Source of the DNA: S5-A14a sp050908895
GTDB lineage: Bacteria; Bacillota; Clostridia; Peptostreptococcales; Anaerovoracaceae
Direction of reading: 5' to 3'
NCBI GenBank assembly: GCA_050908895.1
Contig: CP171222.1
Location: 1,364,001 to 1,428,000, forward strand
Length of the DNA: 64,000 bases
A program made the position numbers and the translations under genes. This document shows positions 47,940-57,500 of this stretch, in pieces. The notes beneath the pieces were generated by a model. It searched no databases and was not told the origin of the DNA. It saw only the letters and a list, made by a program, of their open reading frames with translations. Position 1 is the stretch's first letter, and every line of letters begins with the position of its first letter.

Positions 47940-48602
47940 TTATTTGTCTAAAATTTTTCTAAATATATTAACCTGATTGGCAGTTTCTGAATCCTCCGAT
48001 TTAAATATAGCTGAACCTGCAACAACCATGTCAACACCCGCATTTAGAACTGTACTTAAATTATCTGTGGTGATTCCACCATCAATTTCAATTAAAAAGT
48101 CAAGTTTTCTTTTTTCTCTCTGAGATTTCAGCCATCTTACTTTCTCTAGAGTCTCAGGAATAAACTTCTGTCCCCCAAAACCGGGATTAACAGACATAAT
48201 TAAAACTATATCTATAAACGGCAATATATCCTTTAAAAACTCAACAGGCGTAGCCGGATTTAGAGAAACACCTGCCTTAATTCCCAAATCTTTAATATGT
48301 GAAATTGTCCTATGAAGGTGAATACAAGCTTCTTGATGCACTACTATAAACTCCGTTTTATCAGTTATAAAATCCTCAATATAGTCATCAGGATTTTCAA
48401 TCATTAAGTGTACATCATAAGGCGATGTCTCAACCTTATTTAAGCTTTTCATAACACCTGCACCAAAACTGATATTGGGAACAAAATGTCCATCCATTAC
48501 ATCAATATGTATATAATCTGCCCCTGAATCTGAAACTAATTTAGCTTGTTGTCCCAAATTAGAAAAATCAGCTGCCAAAAGGGATGGTGATAAATAATTC
48601 AC
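47940..48602 (-). CDS. rpe: Ribulose-phosphate 3-epimerase
   Basis: Rpe interconverts ribulose-5-phosphate and xylulose-5-phosphate in the pentose phosphate pathway. The TIM-barrel signatures IHIDVMDGHFVPNISFG and MSVNPGFGGQKFI and the phosphate-binding end MVVAGSAIF are complete in 220 residues. It is the last gene of the priA-to-rpe cluster, 15 bases after rsgA. Confidence 0.96.
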   Translation of the reverse strand: MNYLSPSLLAADFSNLGQQAKLVSDSGADYIHIDVMDGHFVPNISFGAGVMKSLNKVETSPYDVHLMIENPDDYIEDFITDKTEFIVVHQEACIHLHRTISHIKDLGIKAGVSLNPATPVEFLKDILPFIDIVLIMSVNPGFGGQKFIPETLEKVRWLKSQREKRKLDFLIEIDGGITTDNLSTVLNAGVDMVVAGSAIFKSEDSETANQVNIFRKILDK

Positions 48603-48617
48603 GTCTTACCTCCAATT

Positions 48618-49520
48618 CTAAAATATATTTTTGTCTCTAACTTCTTGCAAAAAACTTATATATGATTCATATCGACTTTTAGATATTTCTCCCCTTTCCA
48701 CAGCTGCTCTAACCATACACTCAGGTTCATTAAGATGGAAGCAGTCCTGAAATTTGCACTTTTTCCCAATTTTAAATATCTCAGGAAACATCTCTCTAAC
48801 TTCCGAATCATCCATACTTGGTAAATCTATAGACGTAAAACCCGGAGTATCAAGGATTTTGGTGGTATTATTAAGTTTGAGAATCTCCACGTGTCTTGTA
48901 GTATGCTTTCCTCTCTGATTTTTTTCACTAATCGTACCAACTTCCATACTTTCAGTGCCGGTCATAACATTAAGAATCGTTGATTTTCCCACTCCGGAAG
49001 GCCCGGCTAAGGCAACTATTTTGTTCTCAAGAAGTGCTCTAAGCGTAGAGAAACCCTCTCCGGTCATTCCACTTATAGGAATAATTCTATAAACACCTCC
49101 ATATATTTTGAGAAGACTTTCGTATGCTTCCCATCCTTTAGAACTCTCTGTCTTATTTACACAAATTATACATTCTATATTTTTTTCTTGACAAACGCAT
49201 AGAAAACGATCCAATAAGTATGGATTTGCCTTTGGTTTCTGAGCACTTACTACAACTACAAGCATATCAATATTGGCAATCGGTGGTCTAACAAAACAGT
49301 TTTTTCGAGGCAGTATTTTTTCTATCACGCCTTCTCCATTTTCCAAAAGAGTTATAATAACTTCATCTCCTACATAGAGAATATTTCCATCTTTTCTAAT
49401 GTTTCCTCTTCCCCTTGTAGTAATCACGCCAATTTCCGTGTCTACGTAGTAAAATCCGCCTATTCCTTTTACTACTGTGCCCTGTATTTCTTGTATTTTA
49501 TTTTGACTATTATTTTCCAT
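48618..49520 (-). CDS. rsgA: Ribosome small-subunit GTPase RsgA
   Basis: RsgA is a circularly permuted GTPase that checks 30S maturation. An N-terminal OB fold precedes G4 VNKTE, G1 GPSGVGKST near residues 173-181 and G3 DTPGFTS. The C-terminal zinc site reads CKFQDCFHLNEPEC. The length of 300 residues is normal. Its ATG shares one base with the prkC stop, so translation is coupled. Confidence 0.96.
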   Translation of the reverse strand: MENNSQNKIQEIQGTVVKGIGGFYYVDTEIGVITTRGRGNIRKDGNILYVGDEVIITLLENGEGVIEKILPRKNCFVRPPIANIDMLVVVVSAQKPKANPYLLDRFLCVCQEKNIECIICVNKTESSKGWEAYESLLKIYGGVYRIIPISGMTGEGFSTLRALLENKIVALAGPSGVGKSTILNVMTGTESMEVGTISEKNQRGKHTTRHVEILKLNNTTKILDTPGFTSIDLPSMDDSEVREMFPEIFKIGKKCKFQDCFHLNEPECMVRAAVERGEISKSRYESYISFLQEVRDKNIF

Positions 49521-51289
49521 TATTGGTTATTTTGTGGGGTTTCAGGATTAGTTGGGTTTTCCGGTTTATTAGGAACTTCCGGTACGCCCTTACTTACCTT
49601 AATTGAAACTGATGTACCTTTCTTAAGCTCTGATCCGGCACTATATTGTTGCCACATAACGTAATTTTTACCGTAAATTGTACTTTCTTCATAGGAAATA
49701 TCTCCTATTTCAAGGCCTGCTTCATTCAAAGCCTGAACCGCTGCATCAGCTGTAAGACCTGTCAAAGTAGGTACTTTTGATTTTTCTTTTTTCTCCTTAC
49801 TAACAATTATATCTACCGTTGAACCATTTTTTGCACTTGCTCCTGCAGAAGGTGTTTGACTTATAATAATACCCTCATCATATTCATCACTTTCCTCATA
49901 TGATACATTTCCTAATTTAAATCCATATTGTGCTAGAATATTAACCGTATCTGACTCTGAGTATTTTTTCTTGAGAAGATCCGGTACTAAGCCTGATTTC
50001 TTACCTTTGCTAATGTTTAGGGTAACCTTAGATCCTTCCTTAACCTTGCTCTTTGCTATAGGCGTCTGAGATACTATCTTACCTTTCTCTATATCCGCAC
50101 TGTAAACTTCATCGCCTTTCTTCGCAATCAATTTTAAGGATTCTAACTGAGTTTTAGCTTCCTCATAAGTCATATTTTTAAAATCCGGTACTTCTATATT
50201 TCCGGCATCTGCTTTACTTAATTTTGAAATTAATAAATATCCTCCTAAAATCCCAATAAATAGGAGTGCTATTACAGCTAATATCCATGGCAGTATCTTT
50301 TTTCTTCTAGAATCATCAGAAGATTTTCGCTGCTTATTTTTCTTTTTTCTTGGTTTTTCACCAACAATCGCATTTAATTTTTCGTCATTTTCATCATCTA
50401 TTTTTACAGGTTTGTTCCTCTTAGAACCTGCAATCAAAATATCATCGCCTATTTTTTTAGATAGAAAATCCACATTATTCAAATCTTCCAGCATTGCCTC
50501 TGCGTTCTGATATCTATTATTTTGATACTTATCTGTAGCCTTTAATATAATCTTTTCTAAGGCAGGTGGAACATTATCAACCATCTTAGAAGGTGCTTTA
50601 ATATCCTCATTTATGTGCATCAAAGCAATTTCCACAGGATTATCACCATCAAATGGAACTTCTCCGGTTAACATTTCATATAGAACTATTCCCAAAGAAT
50701 AAACATCTGATTTCTCATCCACATATTTCCCTCTAGCCTGTTCCGGAGAAAAATAGTGTACAGAGCCCATAACTTGATCTCCATCTTCCCTACTTACAAT
50801 AGTAGATGAAGAAATCGCCTTAGCTATGCCGAAATCAGCCAGCTTTGCAACTCCATCTTTTGTTATCATAATATTATGAGGCTTTACATCTCTATGGATT
50901 ATATTATTTCTGTGAGCCAAGGTTAGAGCTTCTGCAACCTGCTTACCAATTTGAATAACATGTTTATAATTAAGTGGCCCGCTCTCTTCAATTATATCTG
51001 AAAGTGGTCTTCCATCAATAAGCTCCATTACAATAAAATATATATTGCCTTCTTTGCCAACATCATAAACATTTACAATATTAGGATGCTGTAATCCCGC
51101 TGCAGATTGGGATTCCTTCTTAAAACTATCAATAAACTGAGCATCCCTCGTATATTCAGGTCTCAAGATTTTAACAGCAACATACCTGTTTAGAAGCCTA
51201 TCTTTTGCCTTATAGACTACAGCCATTCCCCCGTCACCGATCTTTTCAATTAATTCATATCTTCCGGCTAATAATTTATTACTACTCAT
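49520..51289 (-). CDS. prkC: Ser/Thr protein kinase with PASTA domains
   Basis: This membrane kinase senses wall fragments and phosphorylates growth and division proteins. The kinase domain (residues 10-270) has the Gly loop IGDGGMAVVY, Lys40 in VAVKIL, the catalytic HRDVKPHNI with Asp134 and DFG at 152-154. One membrane span lies at 333-356. Three PASTA repeats follow, each with the SxGxxV-like ending seen in SKGKKSG, SKEKKEK and SKGVPEV, then a Pro/Asn-rich tail. The ATG at 51289 has GAGGAGG seven bases upstream, so it is preferred to a frame start at 51307. It overlaps prpC by eight bases. Confidence 0.96.
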   Translation of the reverse strand: MSSNKLLAGRYELIEKIGDGGMAVVYKAKDRLLNRYVAVKILRPEYTRDAQFIDSFKKESQSAAGLQHPNIVNVYDVGKEGNIYFIVMELIDGRPLSDIIEESGPLNYKHVIQIGKQVAEALTLAHRNNIIHRDVKPHNIMITKDGVAKLADFGIAKAISSSTIVSREDGDQVMGSVHYFSPEQARGKYVDEKSDVYSLGIVLYEMLTGEVPFDGDNPVEIALMHINEDIKAPSKMVDNVPPALEKIILKATDKYQNNRYQNAEAMLEDLNNVDFLSKKIGDDILIAGSKRNKPVKIDDENDEKLNAIVGEKPRKKKNKQRKSSDDSRRKKILPWILAVIALLFIGILGGYLLISKLSKADAGNIEVPDFKNMTYEEAKTQLESLKLIAKKGDEVYSADIEKGKIVSQTPIAKSKVKEGSKVTLNISKGKKSGLVPDLLKKKYSESDTVNILAQYGFKLGNVSYEESDEYDEGIIISQTPSAGASAKNGSTVDIIVSKEKKEKSKVPTLTGLTADAAVQALNEAGLEIGDISYEESTIYGKNYVMWQQYSAGSELKKGTSVSIKVSKGVPEVPNKPENPTNPETPQNNQ

Positions 51290-52028
51290 TGATATCCTCC
51301 TCATCAATTTTCAGGGAAATTACCGTAATATTATCACTACCCCCATTTAAATTAGCTAGATCCACAAGCTCTGAACATGTTTCTAACATAGATTTACCCT
51401 TATCAACTATCCTAACAATATCTTTTTTTTCTACCTCGGCATATAAACCGTCAGTACACATTAAAATCACATCTTTAAATTTTAAATTTACCACAAACAT
51501 ATCCGGATAAATGTGATATTCTGCCCCTAACGCCTTAGTTATTTGATTCCTATCAGGGTGAGTTAAAGCTTCTTCCGGAGAAATTTCACCTCTTTGGACT
51601 AAATGGTTAACATAAGTATGATCTTCTGTAATCTGCTCCAATTCGCCATTTCTATATAAGTATGCCCTACTATCCCCTAAATTGAAGACATACATTTTGT
51701 TGTTATTCATGTATGCTACCACTATTGTCGTAGCCATGCCGGCATTCTCATCAAATCGATTTGCCAGCTCCAGTATCATTTCATTTGTTCTGTTTAAGCA
51801 TTTGGCAAAGTAAAATCTTATTTCTTCCTGACTCCAATCAGAGCCAATGGGATTATCCTCTATATACTGAGAAATCATTCTTGTTGAAGTCCTACTGGCA
51901 ATCTCTCCGGAACAGCTGCCTCCAACACCATCAGCAATGATAAAAACTTTCTCTTTCATCATCACATAACAAGCATCTTCATTATTATATCTGGATACTC
52001 CCTTGTCAGTTTTAAAGCCAACATCCAT
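51282..52028 (-). CDS. prpC: PP2C-type protein phosphatase
   Basis: PrpC removes phosphate from PrkC and its targets. The metal-binding aspartates are visible in IADGVGGSCSGEIAS, FNLGDSRAYLY and LMCTDGLYAEV, with the final GGSDNITVI. The 248 residues match the family. It overlaps prkC and lies six bases after rsmB. The rlmN gene usually found between rsmB and prpC is missing. Confidence 0.96.
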   Translation of the reverse strand: MDVGFKTDKGVSRYNNEDACYVMMKEKVFIIADGVGGSCSGEIASRTSTRMISQYIEDNPIGSDWSQEEIRFYFAKCLNRTNEMILELANRFDENAGMATTIVVAYMNNNKMYVFNLGDSRAYLYRNGELEQITEDHTYVNHLVQRGEISPEEALTHPDRNQITKALGAEYHIYPDMFVVNLKFKDVILMCTDGLYAEVEKKDIVRIVDKGKSMLETCSELVDLANLNGGSDNITVISLKIDEEDINE

Positions 52029-52034
52029 TATATA

Positions 52035-53333
52035 CTAACCTCTCCTTTTCAAGATACATACAAAAAAACCATCACCCAAGCCATCTCCTTGGAATATTTG
52101 TTTCTCATATTCTTTCGAAAATAGCTTTCCTTTATCAGATTCAAGAAAATTCGCAATAATTTCCTCATTTTCATGAGGATTGACTGTACACGTTGAGTAC
52201 AAAATACTGCCCATCGGCTTTACATAACGACTTGCATTGTCTAACATTGCTCGTTGTTGCTCACAAAGTTCCCAAAAAAATTCTACCGACTTAAATTTAA
52301 TCTCCGGTCTTCTTCTAATTACTCCAAGACCTGAACACGGTGGATCTAAGATAACTTTATCAAATTTATTTACAAGTTCACTTCTAAATTCTAAAGCAGA
52401 ATGGCATTTAGCATTTAAATTGTTGATCTTGCACCTTTTTGCATATTGTTTAATAAGATCTATTTTCGCCTCCACTATATCCCATGAAAGAACACTTCCA
52501 TCCTGAGCTATCTCTGCTGCTGAAACTGATTTACCACCGGGCGCACTGCACATATCAAGTATTATATCTTTTTTCTCTATCTCAAGCTTATCAATCGCCT
52601 TAATTGATGATAAATCTTGAATTGAAAATAGACCATCATCAAAAGCATTTGAAGCAGTTGCCTTGCCATCTTCCAGCAATATTGCTCTCGGTGACTCATC
52701 AAGAGAATATATCTGTATCCCCACATCATTCAAAATACGAATTAAATTCTCCCTTGAACACAATGAGATATTAACTCGTCCGATTAATGGAGCTATCTTG
52801 TTGGAAGCTTCAAGCATAGAAATTGTCTTCTCTATCCCATAAGATAAAATCCATAAATTAACAATTGATTCATCAAAAGAATACCTAATTGACAAGCTCT
52901 TTGAATCAGTTCCGGATGGAGGGTTAAGCATTTCTTTATCTCTAATTATATTTCTCAAAACACCATTAACAAGACCTTGAAATCCCTTTGAATTTCGCTT
53001 TGCAATTTCAACCATCTCATTGCAAATTGCATAGTCCTTGCCGGAATCCATAAATAAAATTTGATATATACCCATTCTTAAAATGGTCCTAATTTCAAGT
53101 CCACGCTTGGGAGGTGTTTGCTTCAAATATTTATCTATGTAGTAATCTAATAAAAACTTATTTTCTAAAGTTCCTAAGACAATAGCCTTCATAAAATTTT
53201 TAGAATAACTCTCAGAAGAATCTTCATTCCTAATACATAGATTTTCATCATGCTTAAGTAGAATATTACTAAAAGCCCTATCTCTCTCAATCCTCATCAA
53301 AAGTTCAAAAGCTTTGTTTCTGGAGTTGCTCAT
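52035..53333 (-). CDS. rsmB: 16S rRNA (cytosine-5-)-methyltransferase RsmB
   Basis: RsmB methylates C967 (E. coli numbering) of 16S rRNA. An N-terminal NusB-like helical domain (residues 1-140) precedes the SAM domain with LDMCSAPGGKS. The two family cysteines are in DPPCSGLGVIRRRPEI and YSTCTVNPHENEE. The length of 432 residues is normal. Its start overlaps the preceding metallopeptidase stop by four bases. Confidence 0.95.
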   Translation of the reverse strand: MSNSRNKAFELLMRIERDRAFSNILLKHDENLCIRNEDSSESYSKNFMKAIVLGTLENKFLLDYYIDKYLKQTPPKRGLEIRTILRMGIYQILFMDSGKDYAICNEMVEIAKRNSKGFQGLVNGVLRNIIRDKEMLNPPSGTDSKSLSIRYSFDESIVNLWILSYGIEKTISMLEASNKIAPLIGRVNISLCSRENLIRILNDVGIQIYSLDESPRAILLEDGKATASNAFDDGLFSIQDLSSIKAIDKLEIEKKDIILDMCSAPGGKSVSAAEIAQDGSVLSWDIVEAKIDLIKQYAKRCKINNLNAKCHSALEFRSELVNKFDKVILDPPCSGLGVIRRRPEIKFKSVEFFWELCEQQRAMLDNASRYVKPMGSILYSTCTVNPHENEEIIANFLESDKGKLFSKEYEKQIFQGDGLGDGFFVCILKRRG

Positions 53334-54025
53334 CGATTTCCTCTAATTGCCAGTATTCTAATCAGATTTGCGATAGAAACCGCTACAGCAGCTAAATATG
53401 TCATAGCAGCAGCTCCAAGAACCCTCTTAACCCCCGGTACTTCATTTTGATCTACAATACCCAGATTTTGTAACTGATTTATAGCTCGTCTGCTGGCATC
53501 TAATTCAACCGGCAAAGTTATTATGTGAAACAAAACAACTGCGGACATAGCAATTGCACCAATATTAAATAAAGTATTTCCTAAATACCATGAGTTTGAA
53601 TATAAAAGAAAAACACCGATCATAACCATTGGCCAAACTGCTGCTGAAGCCAAATTAACAACCGGAACAATAGTATTTCTAAATAGCAACAAAGCATATT
53701 TCCTTTCATGCTGAATGGCATGTCCGACCTCATGAGTTGCAACACTTATCGCTCCTATACTCGCACCCCTGTACACATCTGAAGAAAGACTTATAACCCT
53801 ATCCCCGGGATTATAGTGGTCGGATAAAGTCCCTGAAATTTCCTTGATGACAACATCAGACAGTCCATTATTATCTAATACCATCCTTGCGGCCTGAGCC
53901 CCTGTTATTCCCCTATGATTTGGCACAGATGCATATTGTGAAAAAGCCGATTTAACTTTAAACTGTGCATACAGTGCAAAAGCCATAGCTATCAGTAAAA
54001 ATACTATTGATATTGAATAGTTCAT
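53330..54025 (-). CDS. YugP-like membrane zinc metallopeptidase
   Basis: This 231-residue integral membrane protein has an N-terminal span and three more in the C-terminal half. The zinc motif HEVGHAIQHE lies near residues 98-107 and follows a conserved segment (YNPGDRVISLSSDVY). This is the YugP/DUF2268-like neutral zinc metallopeptidase family (PF04298). Its target proteins are not established. It lies between fmt and rsmB and overlaps the latter, so it belongs to the same transcript. Confidence 0.9.
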   Translation of the reverse strand: MNYSISIVFLLIAMAFALYAQFKVKSAFSQYASVPNHRGITGAQAARMVLDNNGLSDVVIKEISGTLSDHYNPGDRVISLSSDVYRGASIGAISVATHEVGHAIQHERKYALLLFRNTIVPVVNLASAAVWPMVMIGVFLLYSNSWYLGNTLFNIGAIAMSAVVLFHIITLPVELDASRRAINQLQNLGIVDQNEVPGVKRVLGAAAMTYLAAVAVSIANLIRILAIRGNR

Positions 54026-54097
54026 TTTTTCCCCCTTTTCTTTACTCTTATATTGCTACATCCTAATTTGTTTTCTCAAATTTAAAATATAAATATC

Positions 54098-55039
54098 TTA
54101 TCTAAAAATCTCGCCCGGTGAAAGCTTGTTTCCACGGATAAAGTCTCCGCTTGACATTCTCTTCTTGCCGGGGGCTTGAATTTCAGTAACACTCAACCTG
54201 GATTTGCCCCTTTCACCGCAAGCTACAATAAATGTATTCTTGTCAATTTTTAATATTTCTCCCGGTTGTGCTTCATGATTAGAATCATTCAAAACATCAA
54301 ACTTCCATATTTTATATGTATGTTCTCCTATGCTTGCAAAAGTACCCGGCCACGAATCATATGCTCTGGCCATCCTCTCTATTTCCTCAGCACTCTTTGA
54401 AAAATCAATGTGTCCCTGAGACTTTCTAATAATTGTACAAAAAGTTGCCTCTTCATTATTTTGTTTCTCAGGCACTATGGAGTTAATATTATTAACAGTA
54501 TCCACCAACAGTCTGCCACCAACAATAGCTAACTCTTTTTCAAGCTGAGCAGCTGTCTTGCTGCCAACAGGGACTTCCACTTTTGAATACATCGGACCAC
54601 TATCAAGGCCTTCCTCCATTCTCATGATAGTCACTCCTGTCGGGTCTTCACCAAGTAAAATAGCTGTCTGAATAGGTGATGCGCCTCTAAGTTTTGGCAA
54701 CAGTGATCCGTGAACATTTATATAACCCAGTTTTGGCATATCTAAAATTTCTTTCGAAAGAATCTGTCCGTAGGCTACTACAATACCAAGGTCAGCTTTT
54801 TTATGAGCCTTTTTCAAAATCTCTATAGATTCCTTGTCTGATTTTATACTCTGTGGTTGAATAAACTTTATATCATTTTCTATAGCCAGCTCCTTAACAG
54901 GCGAAAACACAACCTTCTTACCTCTGTTTTTCTGCTTATCGGGTTGAGTAACCACTAGTTCTACATTATGCCCGGCTTCAATTATGGCTCTTAGAGACTC
55001 CGCTGCAAACTCAGGAGTTCCCATAAATACGACATTCAT
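54098..55039 (-). CDS. fmt: Methionyl-tRNA formyltransferase
   Basis: Fmt formylates initiator Met-tRNA using 10-formyl-tetrahydrofolate. The folate-binding region VNVHGSLLPKLRGASPIQTAI (catalytic Asn and His), the SLLPK loop and the C-terminal OB domain are intact in 313 residues. It starts one base after the def stop. The formyl donor is the product of fhs, elsewhere in this window. Confidence 0.96.
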   Translation of the reverse strand: MNVVFMGTPEFAAESLRAIIEAGHNVELVVTQPDKQKNRGKKVVFSPVKELAIENDIKFIQPQSIKSDKESIEILKKAHKKADLGIVVAYGQILSKEILDMPKLGYINVHGSLLPKLRGASPIQTAILLGEDPTGVTIMRMEEGLDSGPMYSKVEVPVGSKTAAQLEKELAIVGGRLLVDTVNNINSIVPEKQNNEEATFCTIIRKSQGHIDFSKSAEEIERMARAYDSWPGTFASIGEHTYKIWKFDVLNDSNHEAQPGEILKIDKNTFIVACGERGKSRLSVTEIQAPGKKRMSSGDFIRGNKLSPGEIFR

Positions 55040-55564
55040 TTATTCTTCCTCCGGTATATCCATAGTCACCCCAAAGTCTTCTGTAATGATATCTTCCTCT
55101 AATTCTTCCAACCTTCTAATATTTGTCGCAATGTCCGTATATAGAATTCCATCTAAATGATCATTTTCGTGGCACATAACTCTGGCCTCAAAGTCCTCAA
55201 AAGTAAACTGTCTCCTCACGCCATCAATTCCTGTGGCTTCCATCACTATTTTCTGTGGTCTCTTGACAGTTCCAATCATCCCCGGAACGCTTAGGCACCC
55301 CTCATCATCAACAGTTTCCCCTTCTTTACTAATGAACTCAGGATCTATCATATAATAAGGATCCTCATCAGGGAAAGGCTTGGCAATAAACATTCGTCTC
55401 ATTATACCTACCTGAGGAGCTGCAATCCCTACACCTTTTTCTTCTTCCATAGTATCCAGCATATCTGCTAAATGCTGTCTTACTCTATCTGTAACCTCTC
55501 CTACAGGTCTACAGACTTTTCTCAATATATCTTCACCTTCTATTCTGATTTGTCTTGTCGCCAT
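55040..55564 (-). CDS. def: Peptide deformylase
   Basis: Def removes the formyl group from nascent proteins. The three family motifs are GIAAPQVG, EGCLSVPG (metal cysteine) and CHENDHLDG (two metal histidines and the catalytic glutamate). The 174 residues end in an acidic tail. It lies between priA and fmt, the standard order. Confidence 0.97.
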   Translation of the reverse strand: MATRQIRIEGEDILRKVCRPVGEVTDRVRQHLADMLDTMEEEKGVGIAAPQVGIMRRMFIAKPFPDEDPYYMIDPEFISKEGETVDDEGCLSVPGMIGTVKRPQKIVMEATGIDGVRRQFTFEDFEARVMCHENDHLDGILYTDIATNIRRLEELEEDIITEDFGVTMDIPEEE

Positions 55565-55574
55565 TTAGTCTCCT

Positions 55575-57443
55575 TTAATATGGATTTACATCTATCAATA
55601 AACTACTTCCCGACCGCTCCATAGCCAGCTTCTTGCTATAATATTCACTTGCTCTAATCAGTACTGACCTTGCCTTCCTCGGACACTTGATTACTAAAAT
55701 CATCCTAGCTTTATCTTCTCCACGAAAACTCTCATCCTCACGAGGTGATAAAATTTCCAATTCCTTCAATTCATTTATGCCACATATATAGTTTAAATAT
55801 TCATTTATTTTTCTTTTACTTAATCCTAGATTATTTCCGGTCACTGCAACTTCCACCATATCCATAAATGGAGGATAGTGCAGAAATTTACGAACTTCAA
55901 TTTCTTTACTGTAGAAGCCCTCATAATCCCCTCTTACAGCACATAAAATAGCCAAATTATCAGGATTAGCCGTCTGGACCACAACACTTCCCTGTTCATC
56001 ACCTCTTCCTGCTCTTCCGGCAACCTGTGTAATTAGCTGAAAAGTATTCTCTCCTCCCCTATAATCCCCATTGTTTAAGGTTATATCAGCCAGAACGATT
56101 CCTACAAGTCCAACATTTTTATAGTCTATACTCTTTGCTATAATTTGAGTGCCCACCAATATCTCATGAAGACCTAATTCAAATTCTTTTAAAATTTGAT
56201 CTCCCATCTCAGCAGACTTTGCTACATCTAAATCTAGCCGCACTGTACTATATTCGGGAAATAACTTTTCACAAGTCTCCTCAACTTTTTCCGTACCAAA
56301 CCCTACTTGGCGTGTATTACCCATATTATCTGTTTCTACGAAGCTAGTATATCCTTTTCTATTTATAAATAAAATAACTTGCTTGCCGGCTTCAAGAGTT
56401 TTTCTCATCTGAGAATATAGTTTACCACTTATTATGCCTAAATTTCCCTGCCTAATCTCATTCCTCATGTCCACAATTTCCATATTAGGAAGAGGAACAT
56501 TATTATATCTTTCTTTCAAAGTTATAAGTTTATATATCCCTTCTTGAGCTCTATAATAAGAAATTATAGACGGTGTTGCACTTCCTAAAAGAAGATTTGC
56601 CTTATAATACTTCGCCCGTTTGAAAGCAACATCCAGAGTTTCATACTTAGGATTCATATCGGATTTATATGCACCCTCATGCTCTTCATCCATAACTATT
56701 ACTCCAAGATTCTCAACAGGGGCGAATACCCCACTCCTAGAAGAAACAACTATCCTTGCTTTTCCGGAATAAATTTTCTCCCACTGATAAAATCTCTGAG
56801 CAGGTGTGAGTCTGCTGTGAAGCACAGCAACAACATCTCTACCAAATCTGCTTACTATTCTGCTTAGGGCCTGGCCTATATGGGTTATTTCCGGCACAAG
56901 ATATAAAGCTGTTTTTCCGCTTTCAACGGCCTGCTCAATAGCAAGAAAATAAAGTTCCGTCTTTCCACTACCAGTTACCCCTTTAATCAAGAAAGTATCA
57001 CCCTTGGCTTCTTTCATCGATTTTTCCATTTGATTCCAAGCGTACTTCTGTTCCTCAGTCAAATCTCTTATACCCATGCCCATAGGTAAAATACTATCCA
57101 GATAATCCTTAATGAACTTCTTCTTTGCCTTTGTCCCTTGAGGGAAAAAAAGTTTTAATCCATCTACATACCTTATGCCATATCGAGATTTCATCCAAAG
57201 TGCTGTATCTACCGCTTCCTTGGATAGAGCAAAATCTTTACGCACCTTGGAAATCTCTTTAACTTCTGCTAAACTGACCTCCTGTACCTCAGGGATACCA
57301 ACGACTACACCAGTTTTATCAATTTTCCCCTTACCAAATGAAACCTCCACTACTGTACCAATCTCAAGAAGTTCCCCATAGCTATAGGTATAAAACCTAT
57401 CAGTCATTCTGCTTCTATTTTCAACCACAACATTATAATACAT
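55575..57443 (-). CDS. priA: Primosomal helicase PriA lacking the zinc-binding region
   Basis: PriA restarts collapsed replication forks. Walker A GVTGSGKTE is at residues 155-163, DEEH at 252-255, motif III LLGSATPS near 286-293 and the late helicase motif QVAGRAGRGD at 473-482. An N-terminal 3'-DNA-binding region is present. Normal PriA is 730-800 residues. Here it is 622, and the eight-cysteine zinc-binding region between NRRGY and FGTGT is replaced by the short VETDNMGNTRQVG (369-381) with no cysteine. The frame is open throughout and the domain edges align cleanly, so this reads as a true deletion rather than a frameshift. Confidence 0.92.
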   Translation of the reverse strand: MYYNVVVENRSRMTDRFYTYSYGELLEIGTVVEVSFGKGKIDKTGVVVGIPEVQEVSLAEVKEISKVRKDFALSKEAVDTALWMKSRYGIRYVDGLKLFFPQGTKAKKKFIKDYLDSILPMGMGIRDLTEEQKYAWNQMEKSMKEAKGDTFLIKGVTGSGKTELYFLAIEQAVESGKTALYLVPEITHIGQALSRIVSRFGRDVVAVLHSRLTPAQRFYQWEKIYSGKARIVVSSRSGVFAPVENLGVIVMDEEHEGAYKSDMNPKYETLDVAFKRAKYYKANLLLGSATPSIISYYRAQEGIYKLITLKERYNNVPLPNMEIVDMRNEIRQGNLGIISGKLYSQMRKTLEAGKQVILFINRKGYTSFVETDNMGNTRQVGFGTEKVEETCEKLFPEYSTVRLDLDVAKSAEMGDQILKEFELGLHEILVGTQIIAKSIDYKNVGLVGIVLADITLNNGDYRGGENTFQLITQVAGRAGRGDEQGSVVVQTANPDNLAILCAVRGDYEGFYSKEIEVRKFLHYPPFMDMVEVAVTGNNLGLSKRKINEYLNYICGINELKELEILSPREDESFRGEDKARMILVIKCPRKARSVLIRASEYYSKKLAMERSGSSLLIDVNPY

Positions 57444-57500
57444 AAATCCTCATAAATGGTATTATGCACACATTGCATTCCTCATGGTTCACCATAGAGT

